Assembly: GCF_018130215.1 (NCBI RefSeq)
Contig: NZ_JAFCKQ010000030.1
Location: 25,370-89,369 of the forward strand
From: Bradyrhizobium jicamae
Lineage (GTDB): Bacteria; Pseudomonadota; Alphaproteobacteria; Rhizobiales; Xanthobacteraceae
Direction: 5' to 3'
DNA: 64,000 bases
Part shown: one piece after another, positions 40,545 to 49,919 of the stretch
Numbering within the stretch: the stretch's first letter is position 1
Layout of the letters: the number at the start of each line of letters is the position of its first letter
Notes under the pieces: model-generated
Told to the model about the DNA's origin: nothing
Seen by the model: only the letters and a program-made list of their open reading frames with translations
Databases searched by the model: none
Translations under genes and position numbers: made by a program

Positions 40545-43500
40545 TCACTCCTGGAAGATTCGCAGCGTTGCGATCTGGAACGGGCGGAGCGACAGGCGGC
40601 AGGTCCGGCCCTGCGTCGGCAATGCGTGGATGCGGTCTTCCAGAGTATTGCTCATCCACACCGACGCGACGTCGACGCCGAAGTCGAGCAACGCGCCGGC
40701 GCGAATGCCCGCGCTTTCATAGAGCCGCACCACCCAGCCCTCGCCGTCTTCGGCCGGCTTGAGCGTATCGACGACGACGTTGGACGGAGATGCCGTCAGC
40801 AGCGACCGCTTCAACGGATCGCGCGGGCGTCCCTTGACCCAGAGCAGCGGCCGCGAAAAGCGCAGCGCCCGGCCGACGCTGTCGGCGGAGCGCCAATCGC
40901 CCGCATGCGGATAGATCGCATAGCGCATCCGGTGACGCCCGAGATCCGCCTTCGGATCGGGCGACTCGGGCCCGCGCAGCAGCGTCAGCGCGAGCTGGCT
41001 GCCGAACGTCGAATAGCCATGCCTGACGTCGCTGAACAGCGACACGCCGAAATCCGGCTCTGACAGATCCGACCAGCGATGGCCGGGGACCTCGTATTTC
41101 GCGGCATCCGCATCGGTGTTGGCATGCGTCGGCCGTTCGGTCGCACCGAACATCGTCTCATAGGTCGCATGAGGCGCGCGGCAGGCGACGGGGAACATCA
41201 CCTTCAGCGCCGTCTTGCGCTCCTGCCAGTCGATTTCAGTCTCGAATTCGAGGTGATGCGCGCCCGCATCGAGGCGGATCACCTGGGAGAGCCGGCTCGC
41301 CTTGCCGAGCGCGCGCTCGAAGCGCAGCGCGCCGCGCAGTCCGGCATCCGACACCACCTCGCAGCTCACCTCGCCGGTAACGTCGCGCGCGGTTTCCAGC
41401 GCGAACGGATCGATGTCCCAGGCTTCGAATTGCAGCGGCCTGTCGTCGAGCAGCACGAAGCGGGCACCCGGAGAAGCGAGGGTTTCGCGGCCGGTCGGCA
41501 GATGGATCAGCGACTGCACCAGGCCGTTGCGGTCAATGCGCGCCTCGAGCTGCGCGTTCGACAGCACGAAGCCGCCGGGGCCGGACGATATCGACACACG
41601 CTCGTCCGTCGCAGTCGTCGTTCCCGCCGCGAGCGGCGCAGCGACGACGCAGTGGAGCCCGCCGTCCGGATCGGCCGCGATCTCGGCGCGCGAACTGCCG
41701 AGCGTATTGATCGGCGTCCAGTCGGTTCCGGGGTCGCAGAGTACGGCCAGCAGGGCTTGCGTGCGGCGTCTGGCCTCTTCCTCGACGGCGGCGAGCTCGA
41801 CCTCTGCCCGCTCATAGACCTCGCGGATGCTGCTGCCCGGGATGATGTCGTGAAACTGATTGGTCAGGAGCGTGCGCCAGAGCGATTCGATCTCCCCGGC
41901 CGACGGCGCCTCCTGCCGCCACGCGCGCGCCAGCGTGGTGACGAATTCGAGCGCCTGGAGGCCGGCCTCGCAGGCGCGGTTGAGGCGCTTGATCTCGCCT
42001 TGCGTGGTGTAGGTGCCGCGATGATATTCGAGATAGAGCTCGCCCTCGATCGTCGCCAGATCCGCAGCCGACATCGCAAGGCGGTCGAAGAACTCGTCGA
42101 CGTTGCGAATCCCGATCCTCGGCAATCCCTGCAGATCCTGCGCGCGCGCGAGCGTCTCGAGCATCGTCTCGTCGGCGCCGCCGCCGCCGTCGCCGTATCC
42201 GAACAGGTAAAGCGCGTCGGGCGACCGGTCGGCATCCTTGTAGTTGGCCGCGTGGTAGCGCAGTTCCGCGACCTGCGCCGAGCCGTTGTAGGTGTCCGCC
42301 GGCGGGAAATGCGCCAGCACGGTGCTGCCGTCGTGGCCACGCCAATGGAAGCTGTGATGCGGCGGCGACGTGAACCTGTTCCACGACAGTTTCTGGGTCA
42401 GGAAGCGCGACATCCCGGCCGACCGCATCAGCTGCGGCAACTGGCCGTCATAGCCGAACACGTCAGGATTCCAGAACACGGTGGAGCGCTGGCCGAAGGT
42501 CCGCTCGAAATAGCGCTGGCCATAGAGAAACTGCCGGCAGATCGACTCGCCCCAGGGCAGGTTGCAGTCCGGCTCGATCCAGCTGCCGCCGACGGGGATC
42601 CATTGCCCGGCGGCGACCTTGGCGCGGATGCGCGCGAACAAATCGGGGTCGTGCTGCTCGATGACGGCGTATTGATAGGCCTGCGAGCAGGCGAACTTGA
42701 ATGCAGGATAGCGGTCCATCAGCGCGACCGCGGTGGAGAAGGAGCGCTGCGCCTTGCGCCTCGTCTCGTCCAGCGGCCACAACCACGCAGTGTCGAGATG
42801 GGCGTGGCCGATCGCCGACATCTCGTGCGCGATCGTGCCGTTACGCGCCGCGAGCAAGCTGCTCAGAATGGCGCGCGCTGCCGGCCATGTCGCGCGATCG
42901 TCGGGATCGGCGATGTTGCAGACGCGGTTGAGGTCGTGCAGCAATCGACCCGCCCAGGTGCGATCCAGCGCCGGCTGCACCGTTTCGCCGACGGCGCCGT
43001 AGGACCTGCTCTTCGTCGCGGGATCCCGGTCGGCCTCGAGCTGGCGCAGCACGTCAAAATCGAAATAGAACGCCAATGCGTCGGGATCGAAGCGGCGCAG
43101 CTCGCACGCCGCGAGAGCATAGCCCTGCGGATCGCCGTTGAATGCGCCGAACAAACCGTTGCAGGCCACTTCCACGTGGAAGGTCAGCGTCTCGCCGCCG
43201 CGCGCCGACTGGATCAGCGGCGCGATGTGGCGGCCGGGATTGAGGCCCTGCTGTGAGCGTCCATCGAGCCACAGCAGGGCTTCCGAACGGCTGTCCCAGC
43301 ACAATTCCACGCGCGAGCCGGCCCAGGCCGCCGGTACCTCGGCCACCACCCTGACCCAATACGTCGCCCACAGCGGCCCCAGCGTCTCCCCCAGCGAAAC
43401 CGGCCGATAATCCAGCTCGAGCGCCTCGGAGAGGCTGATCCGCCCGGTCGGTCCGGCAAGCGCGAGCGAGGTGACCGGAACGCGATCGGGATGGATCCTG

Positions 43501-43607
43501 TCCTGCAGCCGTTGCGCGAAGGCCTCCAGCCGGCCGCGCGTGTATCGGGGGTAGCGTCCACGAATCCGGCCGACCGCGGGATTGTCGTCTCGATCCGTTT
43601 CGTCCAT
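40545..43607 (-). CDS. Glycoside hydrolase family 38 alpha-mannosidase
   Basis: A 1020-aa cytoplasmic-looking retaining alpha-mannosidase (no signal peptide). The family metal and nucleophile motifs are present: IGHAHLDTAWLWPL, GSWIEPDCNLPWGES, and WNPDVFGYDGQLPQ with the catalytic Asp near residue 383. The N-terminal beta domain, then the catalytic (alpha/beta)7 barrel, the middle helical bundle, and C-terminal beta domains give the normal GH38 length. The ATG at 43607 follows GGGGCC; a TTG at 43619 is an alternative. No other carbohydrate genes are nearby, so the physiological substrate is unclear. Confidence 0.93.
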   Translation of the reverse strand: MDETDRDDNPAVGRIRGRYPRYTRGRLEAFAQRLQDRIHPDRVPVTSLALAGPTGRISLSEALELDYRPVSLGETLGPLWATYWVRVVAEVPAAWAGSRVELCWDSRSEALLWLDGRSQQGLNPGRHIAPLIQSARGGETLTFHVEVACNGLFGAFNGDPQGYALAACELRRFDPDALAFYFDFDVLRQLEADRDPATKSRSYGAVGETVQPALDRTWAGRLLHDLNRVCNIADPDDRATWPAARAILSSLLAARNGTIAHEMSAIGHAHLDTAWLWPLDETRRKAQRSFSTAVALMDRYPAFKFACSQAYQYAVIEQHDPDLFARIRAKVAAGQWIPVGGSWIEPDCNLPWGESICRQFLYGQRYFERTFGQRSTVFWNPDVFGYDGQLPQLMRSAGMSRFLTQKLSWNRFTSPPHHSFHWRGHDGSTVLAHFPPADTYNGSAQVAELRYHAANYKDADRSPDALYLFGYGDGGGGADETMLETLARAQDLQGLPRIGIRNVDEFFDRLAMSAADLATIEGELYLEYHRGTYTTQGEIKRLNRACEAGLQALEFVTTLARAWRQEAPSAGEIESLWRTLLTNQFHDIIPGSSIREVYERAEVELAAVEEEARRRTQALLAVLCDPGTDWTPINTLGSSRAEIAADPDGGLHCVVAAPLAAGTTTATDERVSISSGPGGFVLSNAQLEARIDRNGLVQSLIHLPTGRETLASPGARFVLLDDRPLQFEAWDIDPFALETARDVTGEVSCEVVSDAGLRGALRFERALGKASRLSQVIRLDAGAHHLEFETEIDWQERKTALKVMFPVACRAPHATYETMFGATERPTHANTDADAAKYEVPGHRWSDLSEPDFGVSLFSDVRHGYSTFGSQLALTLLRGPESPDPKADLGRHRMRYAIYPHAGDWRSADSVGRALRFSRPLLWVKGRPRDPLKRSLLTASPSNVVVDTLKPAEDGEGWVVRLYESAGIRAGALLDFGVDVASVWMSNTLEDRIHALPTQGRTCRLSLRPFQIATLRIFQE

Positions 43608-44061
43608 CGCCGGCCCCAATTCGCTGCGGCCGGACTATAGCGGCAATTCAGATGCCGGAATCGATGGTCTCGACGCGCGTGGTTAACGGTTTCGGACGCG
43701 GGCATCGTCGGCGCCGGCAAAGCTGTGCGAACGAGCCGTTGCGGGCTGTCCTTGGACCGATCGATCGCCTAGTGAGAGATTGCGGTTGAGCCTCACGACT
43801 GCGCCGGACCCGCAGTCCCTGATGTGACGATGTTTGGCTCACCAAGTCGTCCCGGCGAACCGCGCCGCCCCGCATGCACAGAGCCTGATATACAGATCTT
43901 GCGCATCCCGGCGTTTTTGCCTCCCCTGCCCTCCGGCGGTCATCTGCCTGTCAAAAAACCGGGGCTAGAAGACTGCAGCGGCGGCCTTGTTCGGCTCGGC
44001 CCTGCGGCATTCGACGCGATGCTGCGCAAAAGATGTTACCCCGAAAGCTGGAGGCTTGGTC
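43608..44061. other. 454-bp intergenic region, Pho-box-like site inside
   Basis: No gene is supported. It must hold the promoters of the alpha-mannosidase and the GDPD gene. The one motif I recognise is the Pho-box-like direct repeat at 43937-43954. Confidence 0.5.
43937..43954 (+). promoter_or_regulatory. Pho-box-like direct repeat (PhoB site)
   Basis: CGGTCAT-CTGC-CTGTCAA: two 7-bp units with the canonical 4-bp spacer. Against CTGTCAT-N4-CTGTCAT, 12 of 14 bases match. It lies 108 bp before the GDPD ATG. PhoB control of glycerophosphodiesterases is well known; here it is inferred from the motif. Confidence 0.55.
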
Positions 44062-45465
44062 ATGAAGCACGGTCGTTTGCGACGGAAACCACATGTTGGA
44101 GCGATCCTGCTCGGCGCTGCGGCCCTGACGCTCGCCTTGGCATTGCTTCCGTCATCGATGGCGTCGGCGCAAACAGCCACGGCTCCGGCCGGCGCAAAGC
44201 CGTTCCTGACCCTCGATGGAAAGGCGCCGTTGGTGATCGGGCATCGCGGCGTGCCGGGACTGATGCCTGAAGAGACCGAGGCATCGTACGAGCTGGCCGC
44301 TGCGCTTGGCACCGACTCGTTTGAAGAGGACCTCCATTTGACCAAGGATTGCGTCCTGGTCGCACGTCACAATCCCTGGCTCAGCGACAACACCAACGTT
44401 GCCGCGGTGGCGAAGACCAATGCCGAGGTTGCGGCCCGCAAGCGCACGGTGCCCGGAATCATGATCAAGGCCCCCAGGTCTGCGGCCGGCGGACCCGCTG
44501 AATACCCCACCGACCTGACCGATCCGGCCAACCCCAAATCGGTGCTGAAATCGCTGATCGTCGACGGCGAAGACCATACCAATGACTGGTCGATCACCGA
44601 TTTCACCATGGCCGAACTCAAGAACTGGATCGCCGGCACCACCTATGATGCAGCCAACGAGCGGCCGAAGGTATTCAACGGCAAATTCCCGATCCTCAGC
44701 TTCCAGGAGATCGTCGATATCGCCAAGGCCAAGAGCAAGGAGACGGGACGCACCATCACCGTCTATCCGGAAACCAAGAACCCGACCTGGAACAATGCCC
44801 AGGCCATAGCAAATGGCTGCGGCGCGCCCGGCAGTCGCCCGCTCGAGGATGCCCTGATCAAGCTCATCAACGACAACGGCCTCAATTCGAAGGAAGCTCC
44901 GATCTTTGTTCAGAGCTTCGAGCCCGGCAGCCTGAAATATATGCGCAGCCACGGCCTCCAGACGCGGGTGGTCCAGCTCATCGATGGCAACGGCGTCGAC
45001 TTCAAGGCCGGCAAGGTCCTGCTCAATAACATCACCAATTCCCGGCCGTTCGACTGGACGGTTGCGGGTGACGCGCGCCTGTATGATGCGATGGTGACGC
45101 CCGAGGGCCTTGCGGAGATCAAGACCTATGCCGACGGCATCGGTCCGTGGAAGCTCTACATCGTGCCGGCCAGGATCTCACCGTGGAAGGACAGCAACGC
45201 CGATGGCTCCCCCTACAAGGCATCTATGCCGGACGCCACGACGCAGGACGCCACCAGCCTCGTTGCCGACGCACACAGGCTCGGCCTGTTCGTGCATCCC
45301 TTCACGTTCCGGAACGAGAAGAAATATCTGGCCGGCGACTATCACGCCGATCCGAGCCAGGAGTATCTGAAGTTCTTCCGTCTCGGCGTGGATGGCGTCT
45401 TCACCGACTTCACCAACACCGGCGTCGCCGCCCGCGCCGCCTACCTGCGTGAACTCGGCTGGTAG
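44062..45465 (+). CDS. Exported glycerophosphodiester phosphodiesterase family protein
   Basis: A 467-aa secreted GDPD that releases sn-glycerol-3-phosphate from glycerophosphodiesters. Signal peptide to about residue 36 (SSMASAQ), then H61-R62-G63, E88-x-D90 and LHLTKDCVLVARH with H103, all catalytic positions of the family. An insert (about residues 120-180) and a long C-terminal part suit the periplasmic GlpQ-like class. The ATG at 44062 has GGAGG upstream. A Pho-box-like site precedes it and a perfect 12-bp hairpin follows. Confidence 0.88.
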   Translation: MKHGRLRRKPHVGAILLGAAALTLALALLPSSMASAQTATAPAGAKPFLTLDGKAPLVIGHRGVPGLMPEETEASYELAAALGTDSFEEDLHLTKDCVLVARHNPWLSDNTNVAAVAKTNAEVAARKRTVPGIMIKAPRSAAGGPAEYPTDLTDPANPKSVLKSLIVDGEDHTNDWSITDFTMAELKNWIAGTTYDAANERPKVFNGKFPILSFQEIVDIAKAKSKETGRTITVYPETKNPTWNNAQAIANGCGAPGSRPLEDALIKLINDNGLNSKEAPIFVQSFEPGSLKYMRSHGLQTRVVQLIDGNGVDFKAGKVLLNNITNSRPFDWTVAGDARLYDAMVTPEGLAEIKTYADGIGPWKLYIVPARISPWKDSNADGSPYKASMPDATTQDATSLVADAHRLGLFVHPFTFRNEKKYLAGDYHADPSQEYLKFFRLGVDGVFTDFTNTGVAARAAYLRELGW

Positions 45466-45498
45466 GCACCGGCAACCGGCCCGACCTGACTTCATCGA

Positions 45499-45535
45499 GC
45501 CTCGGTTCTGGTTGAAGCAGAACCGAGGCCTTTTC
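45499..45535. terminator. Bidirectional terminator between GDPD and AcpA-type genes
   Basis: GCCTCGGTTCTG and CAGAACCGAGGC form a perfect 12-bp stem (45499-45510/45518-45529) with a 7-base loop, followed by CTTTT on the plus strand. It lies between two converging genes. Confidence 0.88.
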
Positions 45536-45564
45536 ATTTTCGACTTCAGACTGGTATCTCCGCC

Positions 45565-47130
45565 TCACTTGTCCTTGAGCATCAGCGCGCTGGTCAGGTC
45601 GCCGAGCGGCTTCTGGTCGTGGGCGGCGATCGCGGCGTCGCGAACGGTGATGCCGTGCAGGGTCGGCAGCTCGAAGCGGCGCGTGATGAAGCGCAGGATC
45701 GAGGTCGTGTCCATCGGCGTGTGGTCGACATAGCCGTGGCGCGCATAGGGCGAGATGATGATCGCCGGGATGCGGGAGCCCGGGCCCCAGCGGTCACCCT
45801 TCGGCGGCGCCACGTGATCCCAAAGGCCGCCGTTCTCGTCATAGGTGACAACAACGAGCATATGCGGCCATTGCGGGCTCTTCTCGAGATGCGCAACCAC
45901 ATCGGCGATATGGGCGTCGCCGGCCTGGATGTCGGCATAGCCCGAATGCTCGTTGAGATCGCCCTGCGGTTTGTAGAATGAGACCTGCGGCAGCTTGCCG
46001 GCGTCGATCGCCTTGATGAACTCGCTGCCGGCCAGGCCTCCGTCGAGCAGATGTTCGGCACGCGCGGCGGTGCCGGGCGCGAAGCTGGCGTAATAGTTGA
46101 AAGCCTGGTGGTGAAACTGGAAGTTCGGGACCGGCGACTTGTAGCCGTGGTCGAGCACGTCCTGCCAGGCCCCGCTGTACCAGGCCCAGGTGATGTGCTT
46201 GAGGCTGAGCAGATCGCCGATGGTCGGCTCGATCTGCGGCGGCAGCGTCGTCGGCTTCGTCGGATCCGCATAGGCCTTGTCGCCATCCTTCGCCGGCTCG
46301 TTGCCGCTCGGCTGATAGGGCGGCTGCATGGTGTTCACGGCGTAGAAGTCGGGGGTGATATTGCCGTCGCTGACATATTTCGGAATGCCGTCCATCGCCG
46401 ATTTCGGCGAATTGGCGGCTTCCTTCAACGTCACGCCGTCCGCCTCGACAGCCGCGATCGACGGCTTCGCCGGATTGGTGTCGGCCTTGGGATAATAGGG
46501 CACGCAGGCGCAGACCAGCCATTGATGGTTGAGGAAGGAGCCGCCGAATGCGCCCATGAAGAAATTGTCGGCCAGCGTATATTTCTCGGCCACCTTCCAC
46601 ATCGCCTGCTTCGATCCGTCCCACAGGCTCATCACCAAGGCTCCGGAATCGGCGTGGGCGACGAACTTGTCGTTGCGCCCGCCGTCGATCTGCATCTGGT
46701 TCTGGTAGAAGCGGTGCCAAAGGTCGTGTGTGATCGTGCCGTAGCTGAGCTTGAAGCCCTTCGGATCGTCCAGATAAAACGGGCGATTGGGCAGGTGCTC
46801 GGTCTGCGCCTGCGTCACCGGCGGCGTCACACCCTTGGCGGTCAGGCCGTCCCAGACCGGCGGCAGTTCACGGAACGGCTTGCCGTTGCGGTCGCGCTGG
46901 ATCCGCGCCGAGGCAGCCGCCTTCGAGACGCCGTTGGCGCCGGGGAAACTGCCATAGAGATTGTCGAAAGAGCGGTTCTCCGCGTAGACCACCACCACCG
47001 TGTCGATCAGCGACAGATCGGCGGCGGCGCCCTTCCTGGCCCCCGCACTGTTCTCCGCTGCCAGCGCCGGACCGCATGCACCGATCAAGACACTCGACGC
47101 GCAAAGGATAACCGCCGATTTCGTTCGCAT
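45565..47130 (-). CDS. AcpA/phospholipase C-family exported phosphoesterase
   Basis: A 521-aa periplasmic phosphoesterase. The signal peptide ends near GPALAAE. The metal-site motif AENRSFDNLYGSFPGAN and the later TYDENGGLWDHVAPP, GSRIPAIIISPYAR match the acid phosphatase/phospholipase C (AcpA, PF04185) family. It should hydrolyse phosphomonoesters or phospholipid headgroups. It converges with the GDPD gene and is divergent from the dihaem peroxidase, so the three genes form an extracytoplasmic patch. Function as phosphatase versus phospholipase cannot be separated by sequence. Confidence 0.87.
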   Translation of the reverse strand: MRTKSAVILCASSVLIGACGPALAAENSAGARKGAAADLSLIDTVVVVYAENRSFDNLYGSFPGANGVSKAAASARIQRDRNGKPFRELPPVWDGLTAKGVTPPVTQAQTEHLPNRPFYLDDPKGFKLSYGTITHDLWHRFYQNQMQIDGGRNDKFVAHADSGALVMSLWDGSKQAMWKVAEKYTLADNFFMGAFGGSFLNHQWLVCACVPYYPKADTNPAKPSIAAVEADGVTLKEAANSPKSAMDGIPKYVSDGNITPDFYAVNTMQPPYQPSGNEPAKDGDKAYADPTKPTTLPPQIEPTIGDLLSLKHITWAWYSGAWQDVLDHGYKSPVPNFQFHHQAFNYYASFAPGTAARAEHLLDGGLAGSEFIKAIDAGKLPQVSFYKPQGDLNEHSGYADIQAGDAHIADVVAHLEKSPQWPHMLVVVTYDENGGLWDHVAPPKGDRWGPGSRIPAIIISPYARHGYVDHTPMDTTSILRFITRRFELPTLHGITVRDAAIAAHDQKPLGDLTSALMLKDK

Positions 47131-47247
47131 TCAAAGCCCCCAGCAATCACCTGATTGTTGCTATCTTTCCATTCGTCATAACCCGGACGCGCACCGAAGG
47201 CACGTTCGATCGCCATACAATTTCCAGCCATAGGCCCGGTTTGCAAC

Positions 47248-48498
47248 ATGCGGATTAAGCATTGGGTCTTCAGGTTCGCAATGATCCTCAACGCCTTGGC
47301 CATCGATCCCGGCCAGGCCGGGGCGGAGATGTCACGCACCGAGGCGCGCCGGCAGGCCGAACGGCTCGGCGCCCTCGGTCAGGCGCTGTTCTTCGATCCG
47401 TCGCTCTCGCCGTCGGGCAAGCTTGCCTGTTCGTCCTGCCACGATCCCGCCCACGGTTTCGGCCCGGCCAATGCGCTTTCGGTCCAAATGGGGGGTGGCG
47501 ACATGCAGCAGCCGGGGACGCGAGCCGTCCCCTCCCTGAAATACCTGCAGGCGGTGCCGCCCTTCAGCGAGCATTTCCATGATTCCGAGGACGAGGCCGA
47601 CGAGAGCATCGACAACGGCCCGACCGGAGGCCTCACCTGGGATGGACGGGTCGACCGTGGCGCCGACCAGGCCCGGATTCCGCTCCTCTCCAGTTTCGAG
47701 ATGGGCAATCGCGACGAGGCCGAGGTGGCCCGCCGGGTGCTGGCTGCGGGCCACGGCAAGGAGATCGCGGCGATTGCCGGGCTGAAGGCGACCAGCAAGG
47801 CAGCCGCCGAGCCTGCCACTGTCTACAAGACGGCCCTCAAGGCGCTCGAGGTCTACCAGCAGGACTACCGGACCTTTTATCCCTATTCGAGCAAATATGA
47901 CGCGGTGCTGGCCGGCAAGGCTGAACTCGCGCCAGCGGAAGCGCGGGGGCTCGAGCTGTTCAACGCGCCGAACAAGGGCAATTGCGCCTCCTGCCATATC
48001 AGCAAGCGGGGCAACGACGGCACCCCGCCCCAGTTCACCGATTACGGGCTGATCGCGCTCGGCGTGCCGCGCAATCGCGACATTCCCGCCAACAAGGACC
48101 CGGCCTATTTCGACCTCGGGCTGTGCGGACCCCTGCGCACGGATTTCCTGAAGCGCGAGGACTATTGCGGCCTGTTCCGGACGCCGACGCTCCGCAATGT
48201 CGCGCTCCGCCAGACCTTCTTTCACAACGGCGCCGTGCATTCCCTGCGTGACGCGGTGCGGTTCTATGTTGAGCGGGAGACCAAGCCCGAGCTTTGGTAC
48301 CCGCGCAAGGCCGACGGCGGCATCGACAAATACGACGACCTGCCCGAAACGGCCAAATCCAATATCAAGGCCAATCTCAACATGGATCCGCCGTTTGACC
48401 GCAGGCGTGGCGATGCACCGGCCCTGACGACGGCCGAGATCGACGACGTCGTCGCCTTTCTCGGTACGCTGACCGACGGATATCAGCCGGCGAAGTGA
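47248..48498 (+). CDS. Dihaem cytochrome c peroxidase/MauG-like protein
   Basis: A 416-aa periplasmic protein with a signal segment (FRFAMILNALAIDPGQAGAE) and two haem c sites, C61-S-S-C64-H65 and C246-A-S-C249-H250. The spacing and the DGRVDR and TPTLRNVALRQTFFHNG motifs fit the bacterial cytochrome c peroxidase/MauG superfamily (MbnH-like). It would reduce peroxide or oxidise a partner protein. It is divergent from the AcpA-type gene by 117 bp. Start 47248 is kept; ATG 47281 is also possible. Confidence 0.9.
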   Translation: MRIKHWVFRFAMILNALAIDPGQAGAEMSRTEARRQAERLGALGQALFFDPSLSPSGKLACSSCHDPAHGFGPANALSVQMGGGDMQQPGTRAVPSLKYLQAVPPFSEHFHDSEDEADESIDNGPTGGLTWDGRVDRGADQARIPLLSSFEMGNRDEAEVARRVLAAGHGKEIAAIAGLKATSKAAAEPATVYKTALKALEVYQQDYRTFYPYSSKYDAVLAGKAELAPAEARGLELFNAPNKGNCASCHISKRGNDGTPPQFTDYGLIALGVPRNRDIPANKDPAYFDLGLCGPLRTDFLKREDYCGLFRTPTLRNVALRQTFFHNGAVHSLRDAVRFYVERETKPELWYPRKADGGIDKYDDLPETAKSNIKANLNMDPPFDRRRGDAPALTTAEIDDVVAFLGTLTDGYQPAK

Positions 48499-48516
48499 GG
48501 GTTCAGACCCGCGACC

Positions 48517-48723
48517 TCAGGCAGATTTGCCGGGCAGGCCGAGCAGACTTGCGACCGCCTCGGCGCCCTTGCCGGAGGCGGAGATTTCCCCATTGTCCCT
48601 GACTTCCACGACCGCGCCGTTGGAGAAACTGAGCGACCAGCCATCATCCGTGCCGTTCCGGCGCCGGTCGGTCAGTTCGATACCGGCTGCGGAAATCACT
48701 GCTGCGGCCTTGTCGACATCCAT
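48517..48723 (-). CDS. Hypothetical protein, 68 aa
   Basis: The ATG at 48723 has AGAGGTGA nine bases upstream; the in-frame extension to 48813 is basic and unlikely. The peptide has alternating strands (WSLSFSNGAVVEVRDNGEISASG) after a helix (DVDKAAAVISAAG), so it is a small soluble alpha/beta protein. No motif is recognised. It converges with the dihaem peroxidase gene (18 bp gap). Confidence 0.6.
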   Translation of the reverse strand: MDVDKAAAVISAAGIELTDRRRNGTDDGWSLSFSNGAVVEVRDNGEISASGKGAEAVASLLGLPGKSA

Positions 48724-48869
48724 GGTCGTCACCTCTTGTAAGGCGTCGGAATATTTTCCTCTGCCTGTGGTTCGCGAAATCCAGCCTACTCTAGGCGAAG
48801 CGATTAGCGGCAATATGAACGCGGCGGAGGTTTGCGCAATGGCGACCGCCGCGTATCCCCGAACGACAA

Positions 48870-48896
48870 AGCGCGCCCGGCATCGCCGGGCGCGCT
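48870..48896 (-). terminator. GC hairpin after the first PRC-barrel gene
   Basis: AGCGCGCCCGGC and GCCGGGCGCGCT form a perfect 12-bp stem with a 3-base loop. On the minus strand it is followed by TTGTCGTT, and it lies 25 bp after the stop of the PRC-barrel gene. Confidence 0.75.
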
Positions 48897-48921
48897 CTGC
48901 ATCTGCGCCACGCGGGAAAAG

Positions 48922-49434
48922 TCACTCGGTCGAATATTTGAACTGCGGCATCGCCTTCAACTCGTCCTTGCTCGCATTGAACACGGCATGATCGGGATAC
49001 CAGGGATTCGGCTTCGACGCCGATGTGTTGGCGGCACCCGTCGTAGTCGTCGACGACTTGTTGGTGCTGCCGGTGTTCGACGCGCTGCTGCCGGTATAGG
49101 CGACCGCTTCGGTCGAGAATTTCACCTTGTCGAGCGGCACGGCGACCAGATGCTCGCCGACGCCGAGGAAGCCGCCGACACCGATCACCACCGCCTTGAT
49201 GGCACCGCCCTTGTCCATCAGCAGGTCGTTGATCGTACCGACGCTCTCCTTGTTGTCATTGTAGACGCGCAGGCCGACGACCTTCGAGGCGCGCCAGTCG
49301 CCTTGATACGAGGTCGACGATGCGGCCGTCGTCGCCGCGGTCTTGTCACTCTTGTCGGTCGGTGTTTGCGCGAAGGCAACGCTCGCAAGCAGCGCAGAGC
49401 CGGCCACGCCGGCGACGATAGATTTGACTAACAT
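48922..49434 (-). CDS. Exported PRC-barrel protein
   Basis: A 170-aa protein with a Sec signal peptide (VAGSALLASVAFAQ), a Ser/Thr-rich linker, a PRC-barrel domain (about residues 45-110: VVGLRVYNDNKESVGTINDLL, GGFLGVGEHLVAVPLDKV), then a Ser/Thr/Asn-rich region and a short C-terminus. PRC-barrel proteins are small beta barrels used in RNA or membrane-surface adaptors; exported forms are common in Bradyrhizobium and of unknown function. GAGGAG precedes the ATG. An EcfG-like promoter lies upstream. Confidence 0.85.
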   Translation of the reverse strand: MLVKSIVAGVAGSALLASVAFAQTPTDKSDKTAATTAASSTSYQGDWRASKVVGLRVYNDNKESVGTINDLLMDKGGAIKAVVIGVGGFLGVGEHLVAVPLDKVKFSTEAVAYTGSSASNTGSTNKSSTTTTGAANTSASKPNPWYPDHAVFNASKDELKAMPQFKYSTE

Positions 49435-49472
49435 CGTGGGCTCTCCTCATTTCGCGAAATCGCTGGAGGGAA

Positions 49473-49497
49473 AACCCGGAATGTCAGCGAGCGTTCC
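49473..49497 (-). promoter_or_regulatory. EcfG-like promoter (GGAAC-N16-GGTT)
   Basis: On the minus strand GGAAC (49493-49497) and GGTT (49473-49476) are separated by 16 bp, 38 bp before the PRC-barrel ATG at 49434. One base differs from the CGTT -10 consensus. Confidence 0.5.
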
Positions 49498-49512
49498 TAC
49501 GGGAACTCGCGC

Positions 49513-49890
49513 TCAAAAGCCGCCCCAATACGGCGGAACGCCATAGAACCGATGCAACTCGACTTCCTGCGAGCGATCGCCCCAGTCGAAATCCTTGTCG
49601 GCGCGGAATGACGGCGCGCGCTTCAATTCATCATCCTCGATGTCGAGCTCATAGGCCTCGAACTTCGGATTGTAGTGCAGCCGTCCCCAGGGAAGCGGAA
49701 TGAGGTTGGTGCCGATGCCGAGGAAACCACCGAAGCTGAGCACCGCGTAGGACACTTTCCCGGAAATCTTGTCGATCATCAGCCGTTCAACGTGTCCGAT
49801 CATGTCGCCATTGGGCCGCCGCACCGCCGTGCCCTCGACGCGATCACTCGCAATGAGTTGATGCGGCGTTGTCACCGCGTCGACTGCCAT
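49513..49890 (-). CDS. Cytoplasmic PRC-barrel protein, 125 aa
   Basis: A second PRC-barrel protein without signal peptide: N-terminal helix, then DRVEGTAVRRPNGDMIGHVERLMID and FGGFLGIGTNLIPLPWGRL (shown here in parts), and a C-terminal tail with Asp/Trp/Tyr/Pro. It shares the FLGIG/FLGVG motif with the neighbour. The ATG at 49890 has GGAGGGTGAG upstream. A perfect EcfG-type promoter precedes it, so it is likely a general-stress gene. The two PRC genes are tandem but have separate promoters. Confidence 0.82.
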   Translation of the reverse strand: MAVDAVTTPHQLIASDRVEGTAVRRPNGDMIGHVERLMIDKISGKVSYAVLSFGGFLGIGTNLIPLPWGRLHYNPKFEAYELDIEDDELKRAPSFRADKDFDWGDRSQEVELHRFYGVPPYWGGF

Positions 49891-49919
49891 CTCACCCTCC
49901 ATGCCTTGACCCTGAAATT

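Noticed and set aside
41079..43256. Plus-strand frame opposite the GH38 enzyme
   Set aside because: Shadow of the alpha-mannosidase, no motif of its own.
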